A stretch of 64,000 bases of DNA from Streptomyces sp. 846.5 (GTDB taxonomy: Bacteria; Actinomycetota; Actinomycetes; Streptomycetales; Streptomycetaceae): assembly GCF_004365705.1 (NCBI RefSeq), contig NZ_SOBN01000001.1:992001-1056000 (forward strand), read 5' to 3'. This document shows, one piece after another, positions 49,607 through 58,880 of the stretch. The position numbers were made by a program, and so were the translations under genes. The notes under the pieces were generated by a model. The model made no database searches and was not told the origin of the DNA. It saw only the letters and a list, made by a program, of their open reading frames with translations. The number at the start of each line of letters is the position of its first letter. Position 1 is the stretch's first letter.

Positions 49607-50185
49607 CTAGTGCAACTGATCGCCGTACCCGTAAGGGTCGTCCCGCTTGCGCAGCGGGTCCTCGGCCGGGTCCACCACCTCGCCCTGCACGACTTTGCCG
49701 TCGGGCCGGTGGATCCGCAGCTGCTCCTGGAGCAGGAACGCGTCGCCCAGCGGAGTGCCCGCCCGGCGCAGCCAGCGCTCCGGGACCCGGCGCAGCAGCG
49801 CCGCGGTGGGCGGGAACAGGCAGGCCAGGCCCAGCAGGTCGGAGAGGATGCCCGGGAGCACCAGCAGCAGTCCCCCGGCGATGGTGACGGCGGTACGGGT
49901 CTCACTGGTGACCGGGTCCCCGCCGTCGGCCGGGTAGACCCCGCCGCGCATGCTCGCCGCAGTGGCCCGGAACGCCCGCAGGCCCGCGCGCTTGACCACC
50001 CAGCCGCCCAGCAGCGCCGAGGCGACCAGGTAACCGAACACGCCGAGGCCGCCGATCAGCCCGGCCAGCCCGATCAGCAGCCAGATCTCCAGCACCACCC
50101 AGGCGGCGACCGCCAGCGGGAGGTACCGGCGCAGTCCGCGCGGGCGGGGGCTAACCGCCCCGGTGTCGGGTCCTACCTGGCTCAC
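49607..50185 (-). CDS. fxsA: FxsA-family membrane protein
   Basis: A 192-residue cytoplasmic-membrane protein. Hydrophobic segments AAWVVLEIWLLIGLAGLIGG, GVFGYLVASALLGGWVV and AGGLLLVLPGILSDLLGLAC fit FxsA (suppressor of F exclusion of phage T7 in E. coli), with the family motif LPGILSDLLG. The C-terminal half is charged and cytoplasmic. Physiological role unclear. The start is a GTG at 50185. Confidence 0.85.
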   Translation of the reverse strand: MSQVGPDTGAVSPRPRGLRRYLPLAVAAWVVLEIWLLIGLAGLIGGLGVFGYLVASALLGGWVVKRAGLRAFRATAASMRGGVYPADGGDPVTSETRTAVTIAGGLLLVLPGILSDLLGLACLFPPTAALLRRVPERWLRRAGTPLGDAFLLQEQLRIHRPDGKVVQGEVVDPAEDPLRKRDDPYGYGDQLH

Positions 50186-50219
50186 GGCGCATCCACTTCT
50201 TTTGCGTTCGCCTACTGAT

Positions 50220-50287
50220 GCACCCTGGTCAACGCGCGGGCCCGGGCGCTCGTTCCGCCGGTGACCCGCTGCTGCTGACCAGGGTGC
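50220..50287. terminator. Inverted repeat between ppm and fxsA
   Basis: Perfect 12-bp arms GCACCCTGGTCA (50220-50231) and TGACCAGGGTGC (50276-50287) enclose a GC-rich 44-base loop with its own internal pairing. It lies 24 bases after the ppm stop and is the probable end of the lnt-ppm transcript. Confidence 0.6.
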
Positions 50288-50311
50288 CAGGTCCTGCTGT
50301 CCGATGCGGGA

Positions 50312-51097
50312 TCATGCCTCGCGGTCGGGGTTCGGCGCCGGGACGCGGCCGAGGCGGCTGTTGACGCCCCAGGAGGTGACCCGGCCCAGGGCCTCGACGA
50401 CGATCTTGTTGCTCATCTTGCTGGCGCCGAACTCGCGCTCGACGAAGGTGATGGGCACCTCGGTGACCTTGAAGCCGGCCCGCACCGCGCGCCAGGCCAG
50501 GTCGACCTGGAAGCAGTAGCCCTGCGAGGCGACCTCGCTCATGCCCAGGCCCAGCAGGGTCTGCTTGCGAAAGGCCCGGTAGCCGCCGGTGACGTCGCGG
50601 ATCGGCACCCGCAGCATCAGCCGCGAGTACAGGCTGCCGCCGCGGGAGAGGAACTCGCGGCTCTTGGGCCAGTTGACGACCGAGCCGCCGTCGACCCAGC
50701 GCGATCCCAGCACCAGGTCGGCGCCGCGCAGCGCGCCCAGCAGCCGGGGCAGCTGCTCCGGCTGGTGCGAGCCGTCGGCGTCCATCTCCACCAGGACGTC
50801 GTAGCCGTTGTCGATGCCCCAGCGGAAGCCGGCCAGATAGGCGGCGCCCAGGCCCTCCTTGCCCTTGCGGTGCAGCACCTGGAGGTTGGGGTCCGAGCCG
50901 GCCAGCTCGTCGGCGGCCCGGCCGGTCCCGTCCGGGCTGTTGTCATCGGCGACCAGGATGTGGGCCTCGGGCACGGCGGCGCGCACCCGGGACGTGATCC
51001 GCCCGATGTTCTCGATCTCGTTGTACGTCGGGATGATCACCAGGATCTTGCCCAGGTCACCGAAGGTCTCGTTGACCTCAGTGGTGCTGTCCGTCAC
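50312..51097 (-). CDS. ppm: Polyprenol monophosphomannose synthase
   Basis: A 261-residue GT2 glycosyltransferase (dolichol-phosphate mannose synthase type) making polyprenyl-phosphate mannose from GDP-mannose for lipoglycan and protein O-mannosylation. IIPTYNEIENI, VADDNSPDGTG, the DxD-type EMDADGSHQPEQ and LGSRWVDGGSVVNW are diagnostic. No membrane helices. It lies 52 bases downstream of lnt; in mycobacteria the two are fused or interact as Ppm1. Confidence 0.92.
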   Translation of the reverse strand: MTDSTTEVNETFGDLGKILVIIPTYNEIENIGRITSRVRAAVPEAHILVADDNSPDGTGRAADELAGSDPNLQVLHRKGKEGLGAAYLAGFRWGIDNGYDVLVEMDADGSHQPEQLPRLLGALRGADLVLGSRWVDGGSVVNWPKSREFLSRGGSLYSRLMLRVPIRDVTGGYRAFRKQTLLGLGMSEVASQGYCFQVDLAWRAVRAGFKVTEVPITFVEREFGASKMSNKIVVEALGRVTSWGVNSRLGRVPAPNPDREA

Positions 51098-51149
51098 GGA
51101 CCGGCCCCTTTGTCAGCAGCGTCATTGTTCGCATGGGTTCGAGTGTTCG

Positions 51150-52832
51150 TCAGTCGGTTCGAGTACTGCGGCGCTTGCGCGCGGTGGCGATCCCGACCGC
51201 GGCGCCCACAGCCAGCAGCCCGGCTATGGAGAGGACCCATTCGGGTGCCGCACCGACGCGGTCCGCCACCGTGAGGGTGTCGCGGAGGGGCACGTTCGCC
51301 TCCAGTTCGGCCGCCGTCGCCAGCTTGCTCTGCTGCTCGACGCTGCCGTCCGGCTCGATCACCGCGCTGATCCCGCTGGTCGCGGCGATCACCACGGCCC
51401 GTCCGTGCTCGACGGCCCGCAGTCGCGACATTGCGAACTGCTGGTCGGGCTGGTCGGTGTGCTCATAGGTGGCGTTGTTCGTCTGCACCACGAGAACCCG
51501 GCCACCCTTGCTGACCGCGTCGTTGACGATGCCGTCGTACGCCACTTCAAAGCAGATCACGTCGCCGATCCTGGCAGGACCGACCTGCAGGATACCGGTA
51601 GTGGTCCCCTGGGCGAAGTCGCGGGCAACGCGCTGCAGCCGGGTGATGTACTTCGAGAGAACCGAGCGGAACGGGACGTACTCGCCGAACGGCACCGGAT
51701 GCTGCTTGGTGTAGTGCGCGCCGGGTCCCGGCCTGGCCGCGCTGGACGGCGCCCAGACGATGCCCTCGTTCTGCACGTGCTGCGCGTCCGGGCCGTCCAC
51801 CAGGGCGCCGACCAGGATCGGGACCCCGATCGCGTCGACCGCCTGCTGGATCGCCGCATAGGCCTCCGGGGTGGTGTACGGGTTGACGTCCGAGGAGTTC
51901 TCCGGCCAGATCACCAGCTCGGGCCTGGCCTTCTTGCCCTCGGCGACCTGCTGCGCCAGCGCCAGGGTGGCCTGCACATGGTTCTGCAGCACCTGCATCG
52001 GACGGCCGAGGAAGTCCATCCCGGCGTGCGGCACATTGCCCTGGATCACGGCGATCTCGGCACTGGCCGGACCGCCGGCGGTGGTGCCCGCCGTCGGGAT
52101 CGGCACCGTGTACCCGACCAGCCCGGCCACCGCGCCCAGCGCCAGCGCGGCTGCGGCCCGCAGCCGCCAGCGCCCGTCGGTGGTACGGCCCGCCACCGCG
52201 AGCGCGGCGGCGGCCAGCAGCGCCCCGCTGAGCGCCACCGCGAAGGTCACCAGCGGCGCCCCGCCGAGCGCGGCCAGCGGGGTGTACGGCGAGGAGGTGT
52301 TGGCGAAGGCCAGCCGTCCCCAGGGGAAGCCGCCCAGCGGCACCCGGTCCCTGGCCCACTCCTGGGTCACCCACAGGCAGGCGGTCGACAGCGGCCAGCC
52401 CGGCAGCCGGGAGGTGACGGCCTGGCCCGCGGCCATGGCCGCGAGGAACAGCGACTCGAACAGCGCCAGGGCCAGCCAGGCGTCCGCGCCGATGACGTTC
52501 AGCCAGAACAGCAGCCAGATCAGGAACGGGGCGCCGAAGGCGAAGCCGGTCCAGGCGGCCTGACGGGCGGTCCGGCGGTGGGTGAGCAGGGCCAGCCCGG
52601 CCACCGCGACCAGCGACAGCGGCCACAGTCCGTACGGCGGGAAGGACAGCGCCAGCAGCACGCCGCAGAGCAGGGCGAGGCCGGTGCGCGGCAGCCCCGC
52701 GCGGACGGCCCGCAGCCGGCGGCGGAGCCGGGACGGAGCCGCCCCGCCGCCGCCCTCGGCGGCGTCGGGCCGGTCCGGGACGGCGACAGCGCCTCCGGGG
52801 TCGACTGCTTGGGCCACGGGCGCCACACTCAC
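51150..52832 (-). CDS. lnt: Apolipoprotein N-acyltransferase
   Basis: A 560-residue integral membrane enzyme adding the third acyl chain to lipoproteins. About six N-terminal membrane helices, then an extracytoplasmic nitrilase domain with the triad Glu in WPENSSD, Lys in YTKQHPVPFGEY and Cys in ICFEVAYD, and a final helix (WVLSIAGLLAVGAAVGIA). It is probably co-transcribed with ppm. Its substrates would include the lipoproteins encoded in this window. The start is the codon at 52832 (MSVAPVAQA). Confidence 0.92.
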   Translation of the reverse strand: MSVAPVAQAVDPGGAVAVPDRPDAAEGGGGAAPSRLRRRLRAVRAGLPRTGLALLCGVLLALSFPPYGLWPLSLVAVAGLALLTHRRTARQAAWTGFAFGAPFLIWLLFWLNVIGADAWLALALFESLFLAAMAAGQAVTSRLPGWPLSTACLWVTQEWARDRVPLGGFPWGRLAFANTSSPYTPLAALGGAPLVTFAVALSGALLAAAALAVAGRTTDGRWRLRAAAALALGAVAGLVGYTVPIPTAGTTAGGPASAEIAVIQGNVPHAGMDFLGRPMQVLQNHVQATLALAQQVAEGKKARPELVIWPENSSDVNPYTTPEAYAAIQQAVDAIGVPILVGALVDGPDAQHVQNEGIVWAPSSAARPGPGAHYTKQHPVPFGEYVPFRSVLSKYITRLQRVARDFAQGTTTGILQVGPARIGDVICFEVAYDGIVNDAVSKGGRVLVVQTNNATYEHTDQPDQQFAMSRLRAVEHGRAVVIAATSGISAVIEPDGSVEQQSKLATAAELEANVPLRDTLTVADRVGAAPEWVLSIAGLLAVGAAVGIATARKRRSTRTD

Positions 52833-52968
52833 TCACGCTCGGAGTTACGGTTTCGGGCCGCGCGGTGGAACGCACGACGTGCGACGACGGTACAGCGTGA
52901 AAACCAACGGTCCGCTCCCAGGGCGACCCGTGGCGTCTCTTACCTACCCAAGTTGTTATCGGGGCTGC

Positions 52969-53379
52969 TCACTCGCCTTCCCAGCGCGGCACCACATGCA
53001 GGGGCTCCACGCACAGCCAGGTCAGCGGGGCGGTCGCGCTCGCGCGCTGCAGCAGTGCGAACTCGGCGCCGGGCACGTCGGCGCGGGCCGTCGGCGCGGC
53101 GCTGCCCGGGAAGGTCTGCACCACTGTGTAGCGGGCGTCGGCGGAGTCGCAGCGGACCAGCCGCGCGATGCCCAGGGACGCCGGGACCCGCTGGTCGGTG
53201 ACACAGTCTCCCCGCGCGGGCACGGCCAGCAGCTGGTCGGCCGCCGTACCGGCCTTCTCGGTGGCCAGATGCGCGCCGCCGTAGCCCAGCCCGGCCACGG
53301 CCAGGGCGCCGAGCAGCAGCGCGATGACCACCCGGGTGGTGGTCCAGTACGGCGGGGTCGGGGACGCAGGAGCAGACAT
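52969..53379 (-). CDS. Membrane-anchored LppU-like hypothetical protein
   Basis: A 136-residue protein: a Pro/Ser/Thr-rich cytoplasmic N-terminus, one membrane helix (VVIALLLGALAVAGLGYGG) and an extracellular domain with three Cys in the pattern GDCVTDQ, LVRCDSADARYTVVQTFPG and TWLCVEP. This resembles the small LppU/SCO3899-type ectodomain of actinobacteria; function unknown. The ATG at 53379 or GTG at 53388 are both possible. Confidence 0.7.
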   Translation of the reverse strand: MSAPASPTPPYWTTTRVVIALLLGALAVAGLGYGGAHLATEKAGTAADQLLAVPARGDCVTDQRVPASLGIARLVRCDSADARYTVVQTFPGSAAPTARADVPGAEFALLQRASATAPLTWLCVEPLHVVPRWEGE

Positions 53380-53388
53380 CGGGGTCAC

Positions 53389-53914
53389 CCCGCTTCACAT
53401 GGGCGTCTCCTGCCCAGTGTCCCGCTCCCGCCCGGGCAGCGCCCGGCGCGAGGGCATGCCAACGGGCGCGGCCCGAACGCTCTTCGGTCCGACCCGGGGC
53501 CCGCTGGATGCGGATCGACCGAAGGCCGTTGTCTACTGAGCGTCCGGGCCGTGCCCGGGTCGCACCTGCCGACCGGACCCGGTTGGCCTGCCGGCGCCCG
53601 CGCTCCCCGGACCTCGAGCCACTGGACCTGGCTGCCTGTCGGCATCCGGGGACGCCGCACTGTGGCCCAGTCGTGGTTCCGGGTTTTGCGTGGGGGGTGT
53701 TCCGATCGGTCGGTCCTGCGGAGGATTCCGGAAGGTGGACGCGGCCGAACCTACTCGCCGACGCCGGTCCGGTGTCAACCGCCCCCCGACCTGCCAAAAC
53801 AGGGTAACCGTGCTGGTCAGAGCCGTTTCAATGTGGCCGGAGCGATGCCCGGGACACCCGCCGTTCGGCGGTATCCGGACACCGGTGACCACTCGGACGG
53901 CGCAGCAGGCCCGC
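53389..53914. other. Intergenic region, no gene supported
   Basis: About 525 bp between the amidohydrolase end and the LppU-like start, both leftward. Reading frames in it are Arg/Pro-rich with no ribosome-binding site or homology. It should contain the promoter of the LppU-like gene. I see no clear promoter boxes, hairpin or repeat. Confidence 0.4.
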
Positions 53915-55594
53915 TCAGCCGGCCAGGTGGGCGGTCCGGCCGCGTACCACGGTCGCCAGGCAGTCCGGCACCGGGCCGCCCGGGGTGAGGTCCGGCAGGC
54001 CCGGCACGCCCGAGCGGGGGTCGGTGGACCAGTTGGCGACCCGCTCGTCGGGGGCCTGCACCACCAGGTCGGTCGGCGCCCAGACGGCGTAGCTGGCCGG
54101 CGCGCCCGGAACCAGCACTCCGGCGTCGTCGCGCCCCAGCGCCCGCCAGCCGCCGCGGGTGTGCGCGGTGAAGGCGGCGCGCACCGAGACCCGGTGCGCG
54201 GGGGTGCGGTGGAACGCGGCGGCGCGGACGGTGCCCCACGGGTCCAGCGGGGTGACCGGCGCGTCCGAGCCGAAGGCCAGCGGCACCCCGGCCCGGACCA
54301 TCGCCGCGAACGGGTTCATCGCCCGGGCCCGCTCGGCGCCGAGCCGGGTGACGTACATACCGTCCTCGCCGCCCCAGGCCGCGTCGAAGGCCGGCTGCAC
54401 CGAGGCGGTCAGGCCCAGGTCGGCGAAGGCCGCGACGGCGGCGTCGTCGAGCAGTTCTGCATGCTCCACCCGGTGCCGCAGCGCCCGGACCGCGGCGATC
54501 CCCAGCTTGTCGGCCGCCGCGCGGACGCCCTCGGTCACGGCTGTCAGCGCGGCGTCGCCGATGGCGTGGAAGCCGGCCTGCATCCCGGCCTCGGTGCAGG
54601 CGGCGACATGCTCGGCGATCTGCTGGGCGGTGAGGTACGCGGCGCCGTCCAGCTCCGGGTCGTCGCTGTAGGGACGGTGCAGGCAGGCGGTGTGCGAGCC
54701 CACGGCGCCGTCCACGAAGAGGTCGCCGCCCGCGCCGACAGCGCCCAGCCGGCGGGCGGTGTCCACGGCGCCCAGCTCGCCCCAGTACCCGAACACCTCG
54801 GGGACGGCCCTGCCCTCGCTGCCCCCGGCCGCCAGGGCCAGCAGCGCCGTCAGGTCCTCGGGCGAGGAGATGTCCGGCCCCGCACACTCGTGCACCGCGC
54901 CGATGCCGAGTTCGGCGGCCCGGCGCAGCATCGCCCGCTGCGCGGCGTCGCGCTGCTGCGGGGTCTGCCGGGCCAGGGCGGCCCGGCGCACGGCATGGTG
55001 CGCGTCCCGGCTGAGCGGCGCATCGGCCCGGTACCCGGCGTGCCCGGCCAGGTCCGCGCCGACGAGCGCTCGCAGCGCCGTCGAGGCCAGGGCGGAGTGG
55101 ACGTCCGTCCGGGAGAGGTAGACCGCCGCGCCCTCGCAGGCGCGGTCGAGCTCGTCCAGGGTCGGCGGGCGGCCCTCGGGCCAGCCGGTCTCGTCCCAGC
55201 CGTGCCCCAGCAGCACCCCGCGCTCGCGGACGGCCACGGGCTGGGCCCGGACGAATGCAGTGATCCGGCGCAGCGCCTCGGCCAGGTCGGGACAGCCGGT
55301 GAGGTCGAGCCCGGTGAGCGCCAGGCCGGTGGAGGTGGCGTGCACATGCGCGTCCACGAAGGCCGGGGTGACCAGCGCGCCGTCGAGGTCCACCACCAGG
55401 TCCGCGTCCCGCGCATAGCTCTCGGCCGCCCCGTCCGACCCCACCCAGGCGACCTCCCCGTCCTGCACCAGCAACGCGGTCGCGAACGGATCGGCCGGAC
55501 TGTAGACGTCGCCGCCACGCAGCAGCACGGTGCGTACGGCGGTCTCTTCGGGCGCGGGGAGGGCGGGGGCACGACCGCCGGAGGACTGGAGCAT
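53915..55594 (-). CDS. Amidohydrolase (YtcJ-like, amidohydrolase 3 family)
   Basis: A 559-residue metal-dependent amidohydrolase of the D-aminoacylase/YtcJ group. It has a beta-sandwich start (VLLRGGDVYSPADP), VTPAFVDAHVHATSTGLAL (HxH metal site), VDGAVGSHTACL, GFHAIGDAALT, LRHRVEHAELLDD and FGSDAPVTPLDPWGTV (metal Asp). Substrate unknown; homologues act on N-substituted amino or cyclic amides. The ATG at 55594 is chosen (MLQSSGG). It lies 39 bases from the Lrp/AsnC gene. Confidence 0.88.
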   Translation of the reverse strand: MLQSSGGRAPALPAPEETAVRTVLLRGGDVYSPADPFATALLVQDGEVAWVGSDGAAESYARDADLVVDLDGALVTPAFVDAHVHATSTGLALTGLDLTGCPDLAEALRRITAFVRAQPVAVRERGVLLGHGWDETGWPEGRPPTLDELDRACEGAAVYLSRTDVHSALASTALRALVGADLAGHAGYRADAPLSRDAHHAVRRAALARQTPQQRDAAQRAMLRRAAELGIGAVHECAGPDISSPEDLTALLALAAGGSEGRAVPEVFGYWGELGAVDTARRLGAVGAGGDLFVDGAVGSHTACLHRPYSDDPELDGAAYLTAQQIAEHVAACTEAGMQAGFHAIGDAALTAVTEGVRAAADKLGIAAVRALRHRVEHAELLDDAAVAAFADLGLTASVQPAFDAAWGGEDGMYVTRLGAERARAMNPFAAMVRAGVPLAFGSDAPVTPLDPWGTVRAAAFHRTPAHRVSVRAAFTAHTRGGWRALGRDDAGVLVPGAPASYAVWAPTDLVVQAPDERVANWSTDPRSGVPGLPDLTPGGPVPDCLATVVRGRTAHLAG

Positions 55595-55633
55595 GGGCAA
55601 CAGTCTGCCCGACCGGGATGTACCGCTTGTCCG

Positions 55634-56077
55634 CTACCCCAGTCGGGGCGGGCGGGCCTCGTAGGGGGTGCTCAGTACCACGGTGGTGCGGGTGGAGACG
55701 CCTGCGGCGGAGCGGATGCGGGCGAGGAGGTGCTCCAGGTCGCCCGGGGTGGGGACGCGGATCTTGAGGATGTAGTTCTCGTCGCCGGCAACGCTGTGGC
55801 AGGCCTCGATCTCCTCCAGCGCGGCCAGCCGCTCCGGGACGTCGTCCGGTGCGCTGGGGTCGAAGGGCTTGACCGAGATGAAGGCGGTCAGCGACAGGCC
55901 GACGGCCTCCGGGTCCACCAGCGCGGCGTAGCCGCGGATGACCCCGCGCTGCTCCAGGCGGCGCACCCGCTGGTGCACCGCCGAGGTGGACAGGCCGGTG
56001 GCCTTGCCCAGGTCGGTGTAGCTCATCCGCCCGTCGGCGACGAGCAGCTGCACGATCTGACGATCCAGTTCCTCCAC
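55634..56077 (-). CDS. Lrp/AsnC-family transcriptional regulator
   Basis: A 147-residue feast/famine regulator. The helix-turn-helix is at residues 3-60 (ELDRQIVQLLVADGRMSYTD, GLSTSAVHQRVRRLEQRG) and the RAM effector domain follows (ACHSVAGDENYILKIRV, STRTTVVLSTPYEARPP). The start is placed at the GTG at 56077 because family members begin at EELDRQIVQ; upstream codons add non-homologous sequence. Likely binds an amino acid. It is just upstream of the amidohydrolase on the same strand and may control it. Confidence 0.9.
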   Translation of the reverse strand: MEELDRQIVQLLVADGRMSYTDLGKATGLSTSAVHQRVRRLEQRGVIRGYAALVDPEAVGLSLTAFISVKPFDPSAPDDVPERLAALEEIEACHSVAGDENYILKIRVPTPGDLEHLLARIRSAAGVSTRTTVVLSTPYEARPPRLG

Positions 56078-56342
56078 GAGACGGGAGGCTATCCGAACCC
56101 GGCGGTGAACGCCGACGGGCTCGACCGCTCCGATGTGACGAAGGCCACAGTGACCTGCACGAGGGAAGGCGGTCCGCAGGATTAGCCGCATATTCCGCTG
56201 GGAAGTTCTGGCAGTGACTCCTCCGTGATTCCGTCGGTGCTCCGTCATTGCGGCGCACGAGACGCGGGAGGGGTGCACCAGTCGGCGATCGGAGCCCCGC
56301 TCACAGCCGGGCCTTCGCCTTCCTTCATCGAGGGGGATCACA

Positions 56343-56744
56343 ATGTCTGCCACTGATGAGCTGACTCCTGCCGTCGACCCGGCGCCCGAAGCGCTTCCGG
56401 GCGTCGACCCCGGGGACGGCGAGACCTGGGACATCCTGCGGCTCCGCTGCCCGGAGTGCGACCGCCCGATCGCCCTGCTCGGCGACGAGGAGCGGTTCCC
56501 CCAGCACGCGACGCTGCCGACCGCCTGGCACCCCTTCTCCCCCGCCGTCTGCGCCGGCTCCGGCCGCTCCGTGGACGACGCCGACGACCTCGAGGACGAG
56601 CCGGACTTCGACCCGGAGCCCTCGCTGGAGGCGCTGCTCGCGCTGCCGCCGGAGCTGGACTGGCGCCGCCAGCCCTTCTCCCACGTCGGCGGCCCCGGTT
56701 CGCGGCCGGTGCGGATCGCGATCCCGGCCCAGCGCCAGCGCTGA
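56343..56744 (+). CDS. Acidic hypothetical protein with a zinc-ribbon-like motif
   Basis: A 133-residue very acidic protein. The centre holds LRCPECDRPIALLGDEERFP followed by a His in PTAWHPFSPAVC, a possible CxxC...H...C metal site. The remainder is Asp/Glu-rich and probably disordered. The ATG at 56343 has GAGGGGG nine bases upstream. Its stop codon directly abuts that of the convergent acyl-CoA dehydrogenase gene. Function unknown. Confidence 0.75.
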   Translation: MSATDELTPAVDPAPEALPGVDPGDGETWDILRLRCPECDRPIALLGDEERFPQHATLPTAWHPFSPAVCAGSGRSVDDADDLEDEPDFDPEPSLEALLALPPELDWRRQPFSHVGGPGSRPVRIAIPAQRQR

Positions 56745-57914
56745 TCACCCCCCGGTCAGCCTGCGGCCGATCACCATGCGCTGGATCTGGTTGGTGCCCT
56801 CCACGATCTGGAGCACCTTCGCCTCGCGCATATAGCGCTCGACCGGGTGGTCCGCGGTGTAGCCGTAGCCGCCGAGCACCTGGACCGCGTCGGTGGTGAC
56901 CCGCATCGCGGCGTCGGTGCAGAACAGCTTGGCCATCGCGGCCTCCTTGGCGAAGGCGAGCCCGGCGTCGCGGCGCCGGGCCGCCGACAGGTAGAGCGCC
57001 CGTCCGGCCTCCACCGCCGTCGCCATGTCCGCGAGCATGAAGGACAGCCCCTGGAACTCGGCGATGGGGCGGCCGAACTGGGTCCTGGTCCTGGCGTACT
57101 CCACCGCGTAGTCCAGGGCCGCCCTGGCGACGCCCACCGCGCAGGCGGCGATGCCCAGGCGGCCGGAGTCCAACGCGGACAGGGCGATCGAGAAGCCCTG
57201 CCCCTCGGTCCCGATCAGCCGTTCGGCCGGGACCCTGGCCCCGTCGAAGTGGACCTGGGCGGTCGGCGAGCCCTTGAGGCCCATCTTGCGTTCCGGGGCG
57301 TCGGCGGAGACGCCGGGGGTGTCGGCGGGGATCAGCAGCACGCTGATGCCGGCCGCGCCGGGGCCGCCGGTGCGGACCATGGTGCTGTAGAAGTCGGCGA
57401 CCCCGCCGTGGGTGATCCAGGCCTTGGTCCCCTTGACGGAGTAGACATCGCCGTCACGCACCGCACGGGTGGTCAGCGCGGCGGCGTCGGAGCCCGACTG
57501 GGGTTCGGAGAGGCAGTAGGCGCCCAGGAGTTCGCCGCCCAGCATGGCCGGCAGCCAGTCCTGCTTCTGCCGCTCGCTGCCGAAGGTGGCCAGGGCGTGG
57601 CAGGCGAGGGTGTGCACGCTGACGCCCATGCCGACGGTGAGCCGGCCGGCGGCCAGCTCCTCCAGCACCTGGAGGTACACCTCGTAGGGCTGCCCGCCGC
57701 CGTCGTACTCCTCGGGGTAGGGCAGCCCGAGCAGGCCGGACCGGCCGAGCAGGCGCACCGCCTCGCGCGGGAAGCGGCCCTCGGCCTCCTCCTCGGCGGC
57801 CGTCGGGATCAGCTCGCGCTCGACCAGCTCCCGGGTCAGCGCCAGCAGGTCGGCGGCCTCTTCGCTGGGGAGCTGACGGTCCATCGTCTCCGAGGGACGG
57901 ATCGGCTGACTCAT
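56745..57914 (-). CDS. Acyl-CoA dehydrogenase
   Basis: A 389-residue FAD-dependent acyl-CoA dehydrogenase (short/medium-chain type). FAD and substrate segments are GAYCLSEPQSGSDAAAL, GTKAWITHGG, RKMGLKGSPTAQVHFD and the C-terminal QVLGGYGYTADHPVERYMRE with AKVLQIVEGTNQIQ, where the Glu in VEGT is the expected catalytic base. Likely beta-oxidation or branched amino-acid degradation. The ATG at 57914 gives the usual N-terminus. Confidence 0.92.
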   Translation of the reverse strand: MSQPIRPSETMDRQLPSEEAADLLALTRELVERELIPTAAEEEAEGRFPREAVRLLGRSGLLGLPYPEEYDGGGQPYEVYLQVLEELAAGRLTVGMGVSVHTLACHALATFGSERQKQDWLPAMLGGELLGAYCLSEPQSGSDAAALTTRAVRDGDVYSVKGTKAWITHGGVADFYSTMVRTGGPGAAGISVLLIPADTPGVSADAPERKMGLKGSPTAQVHFDGARVPAERLIGTEGQGFSIALSALDSGRLGIAACAVGVARAALDYAVEYARTRTQFGRPIAEFQGLSFMLADMATAVEAGRALYLSAARRRDAGLAFAKEAAMAKLFCTDAAMRVTTDAVQVLGGYGYTADHPVERYMREAKVLQIVEGTNQIQRMVIGRRLTGG

Positions 57915-58100
57915 GGTGGGATCGTGCCTCCTGCATCCTGCACTCCGCGACCGGGGCGCCTCCAGGGTCAGGGGGCGTGCCGGTCGGTCCGGACCCGCGT
58001 CCACCGGATCTCAGTGAACGCCCGTTAACCTGTGCCGAAGTGAGTATGACGCATTCCCGGGCCCGACGTCATCAGCCCGGGACAGTAGCCTTGAGCTGCC

Positions 58101-58730
58101 ATGTCCATGCATTCCGACGGCTCCCCGCCGTACCGCACCAGACCCGCCGGCCTCAGCGCGCTCGCCGAGCGGCTCAAGGCCCTGCCCCCGTCCTGCGGAC
58201 CGGTGCGACTGGTGGCCGTGGACGGGTACGCCGGTTCCGGCAAGACCACCTTCGCCGCCGCCCTGGGCCGGGCCCTGGGCTACGCCCCGATCGTCCATCT
58301 GGACGATCTGGCGACCCATGAGCAGCTGTTCGGCTGGACGGCGCGGCTGCTGGACCAGGTGGTCGTGCCGCTGTCGCGCGGCGGGACGGCTCGATTCCGC
58401 GCCTACGACTGGACCGGGCGCCGCTTCGCGGACCGGCGCGCCGTCCCTCCCGCCCCCGTGGTGCTGATCGAGGGCGTGGGCGCCGGACGGCGCGCCCTGC
58501 GGCCGCACCTGGCCCGGCTGATCTGGATGGACCTGCCCGCCGCCACCGCCCATGCCCGGGGCGAGGCCAGGGACGGCCCGGAGCTCGCCGGTTTCTGGCG
58601 GGGGTGGCGCAGGGCCGAGGCGGCGCACTTCTCGGCCGACCCGAGCAGACCCTTCGCCGATCTGCTGGTCGACGGCGTCGACATGTCGCCACGGCCGAAC
58701 CCATACCGCGCGGTCGGTAACGTTCGGTAA
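58101..58730 (+). CDS. Uridine kinase-like P-loop protein
   Basis: A 209-residue P-loop NTPase of the uridine/phosphoribulokinase group. Walker A is VDGYAGSGKTTFA, the strand after it is IVHLDDLATHE and the second acidic strand VVLIEGVGAGR. The lid region is short (RLIWMDLPAATAHARGEARD). True uridine kinase activity is not established for these actinobacterial proteins. It is divergent from the acyl-CoA dehydrogenase. Confidence 0.82.
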   Translation: MSMHSDGSPPYRTRPAGLSALAERLKALPPSCGPVRLVAVDGYAGSGKTTFAAALGRALGYAPIVHLDDLATHEQLFGWTARLLDQVVVPLSRGGTARFRAYDWTGRRFADRRAVPPAPVVLIEGVGAGRRALRPHLARLIWMDLPAATAHARGEARDGPELAGFWRGWRRAEAAHFSADPSRPFADLLVDGVDMSPRPNPYRAVGNVR

Positions 58731-58827
58731 TCATACGAGCCGGGGGGCCATGACCTGACTCCCAGCCAATTCACCGGCGGCCGACCGCGGGCTTCAGCGC
58801 GTCAGGTCGGGTACACAGGGTGTGATC

Positions 58828-58845
58828 AGGGCCTCGACAGGCCCT
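58828..58845. terminator. Short hairpin before the small-RNA promoter
   Basis: AGGGCCT-CGAC-AGGCCCT, a 7-bp stem with a tetraloop. Its right end touches the -35 box of the following promoter, so it could end upstream transcription or act as an operator. Confidence 0.5.
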
Positions 58846-58874
58846 TGACCTGCTGCCTCGACAGCAACTACGTT
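58845..58874 (+). promoter_or_regulatory. Promoter of the small RNA
   Basis: TTGACC at 58845-58850 and TACGTT at 58869-58874 with an 18-base spacer, a good housekeeping sigma (HrdB-type) promoter. Transcription would begin near 58881, just ahead of the two C-loop hairpins. Confidence 0.65.
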
Positions 58875-58880
58875 CTTCTC

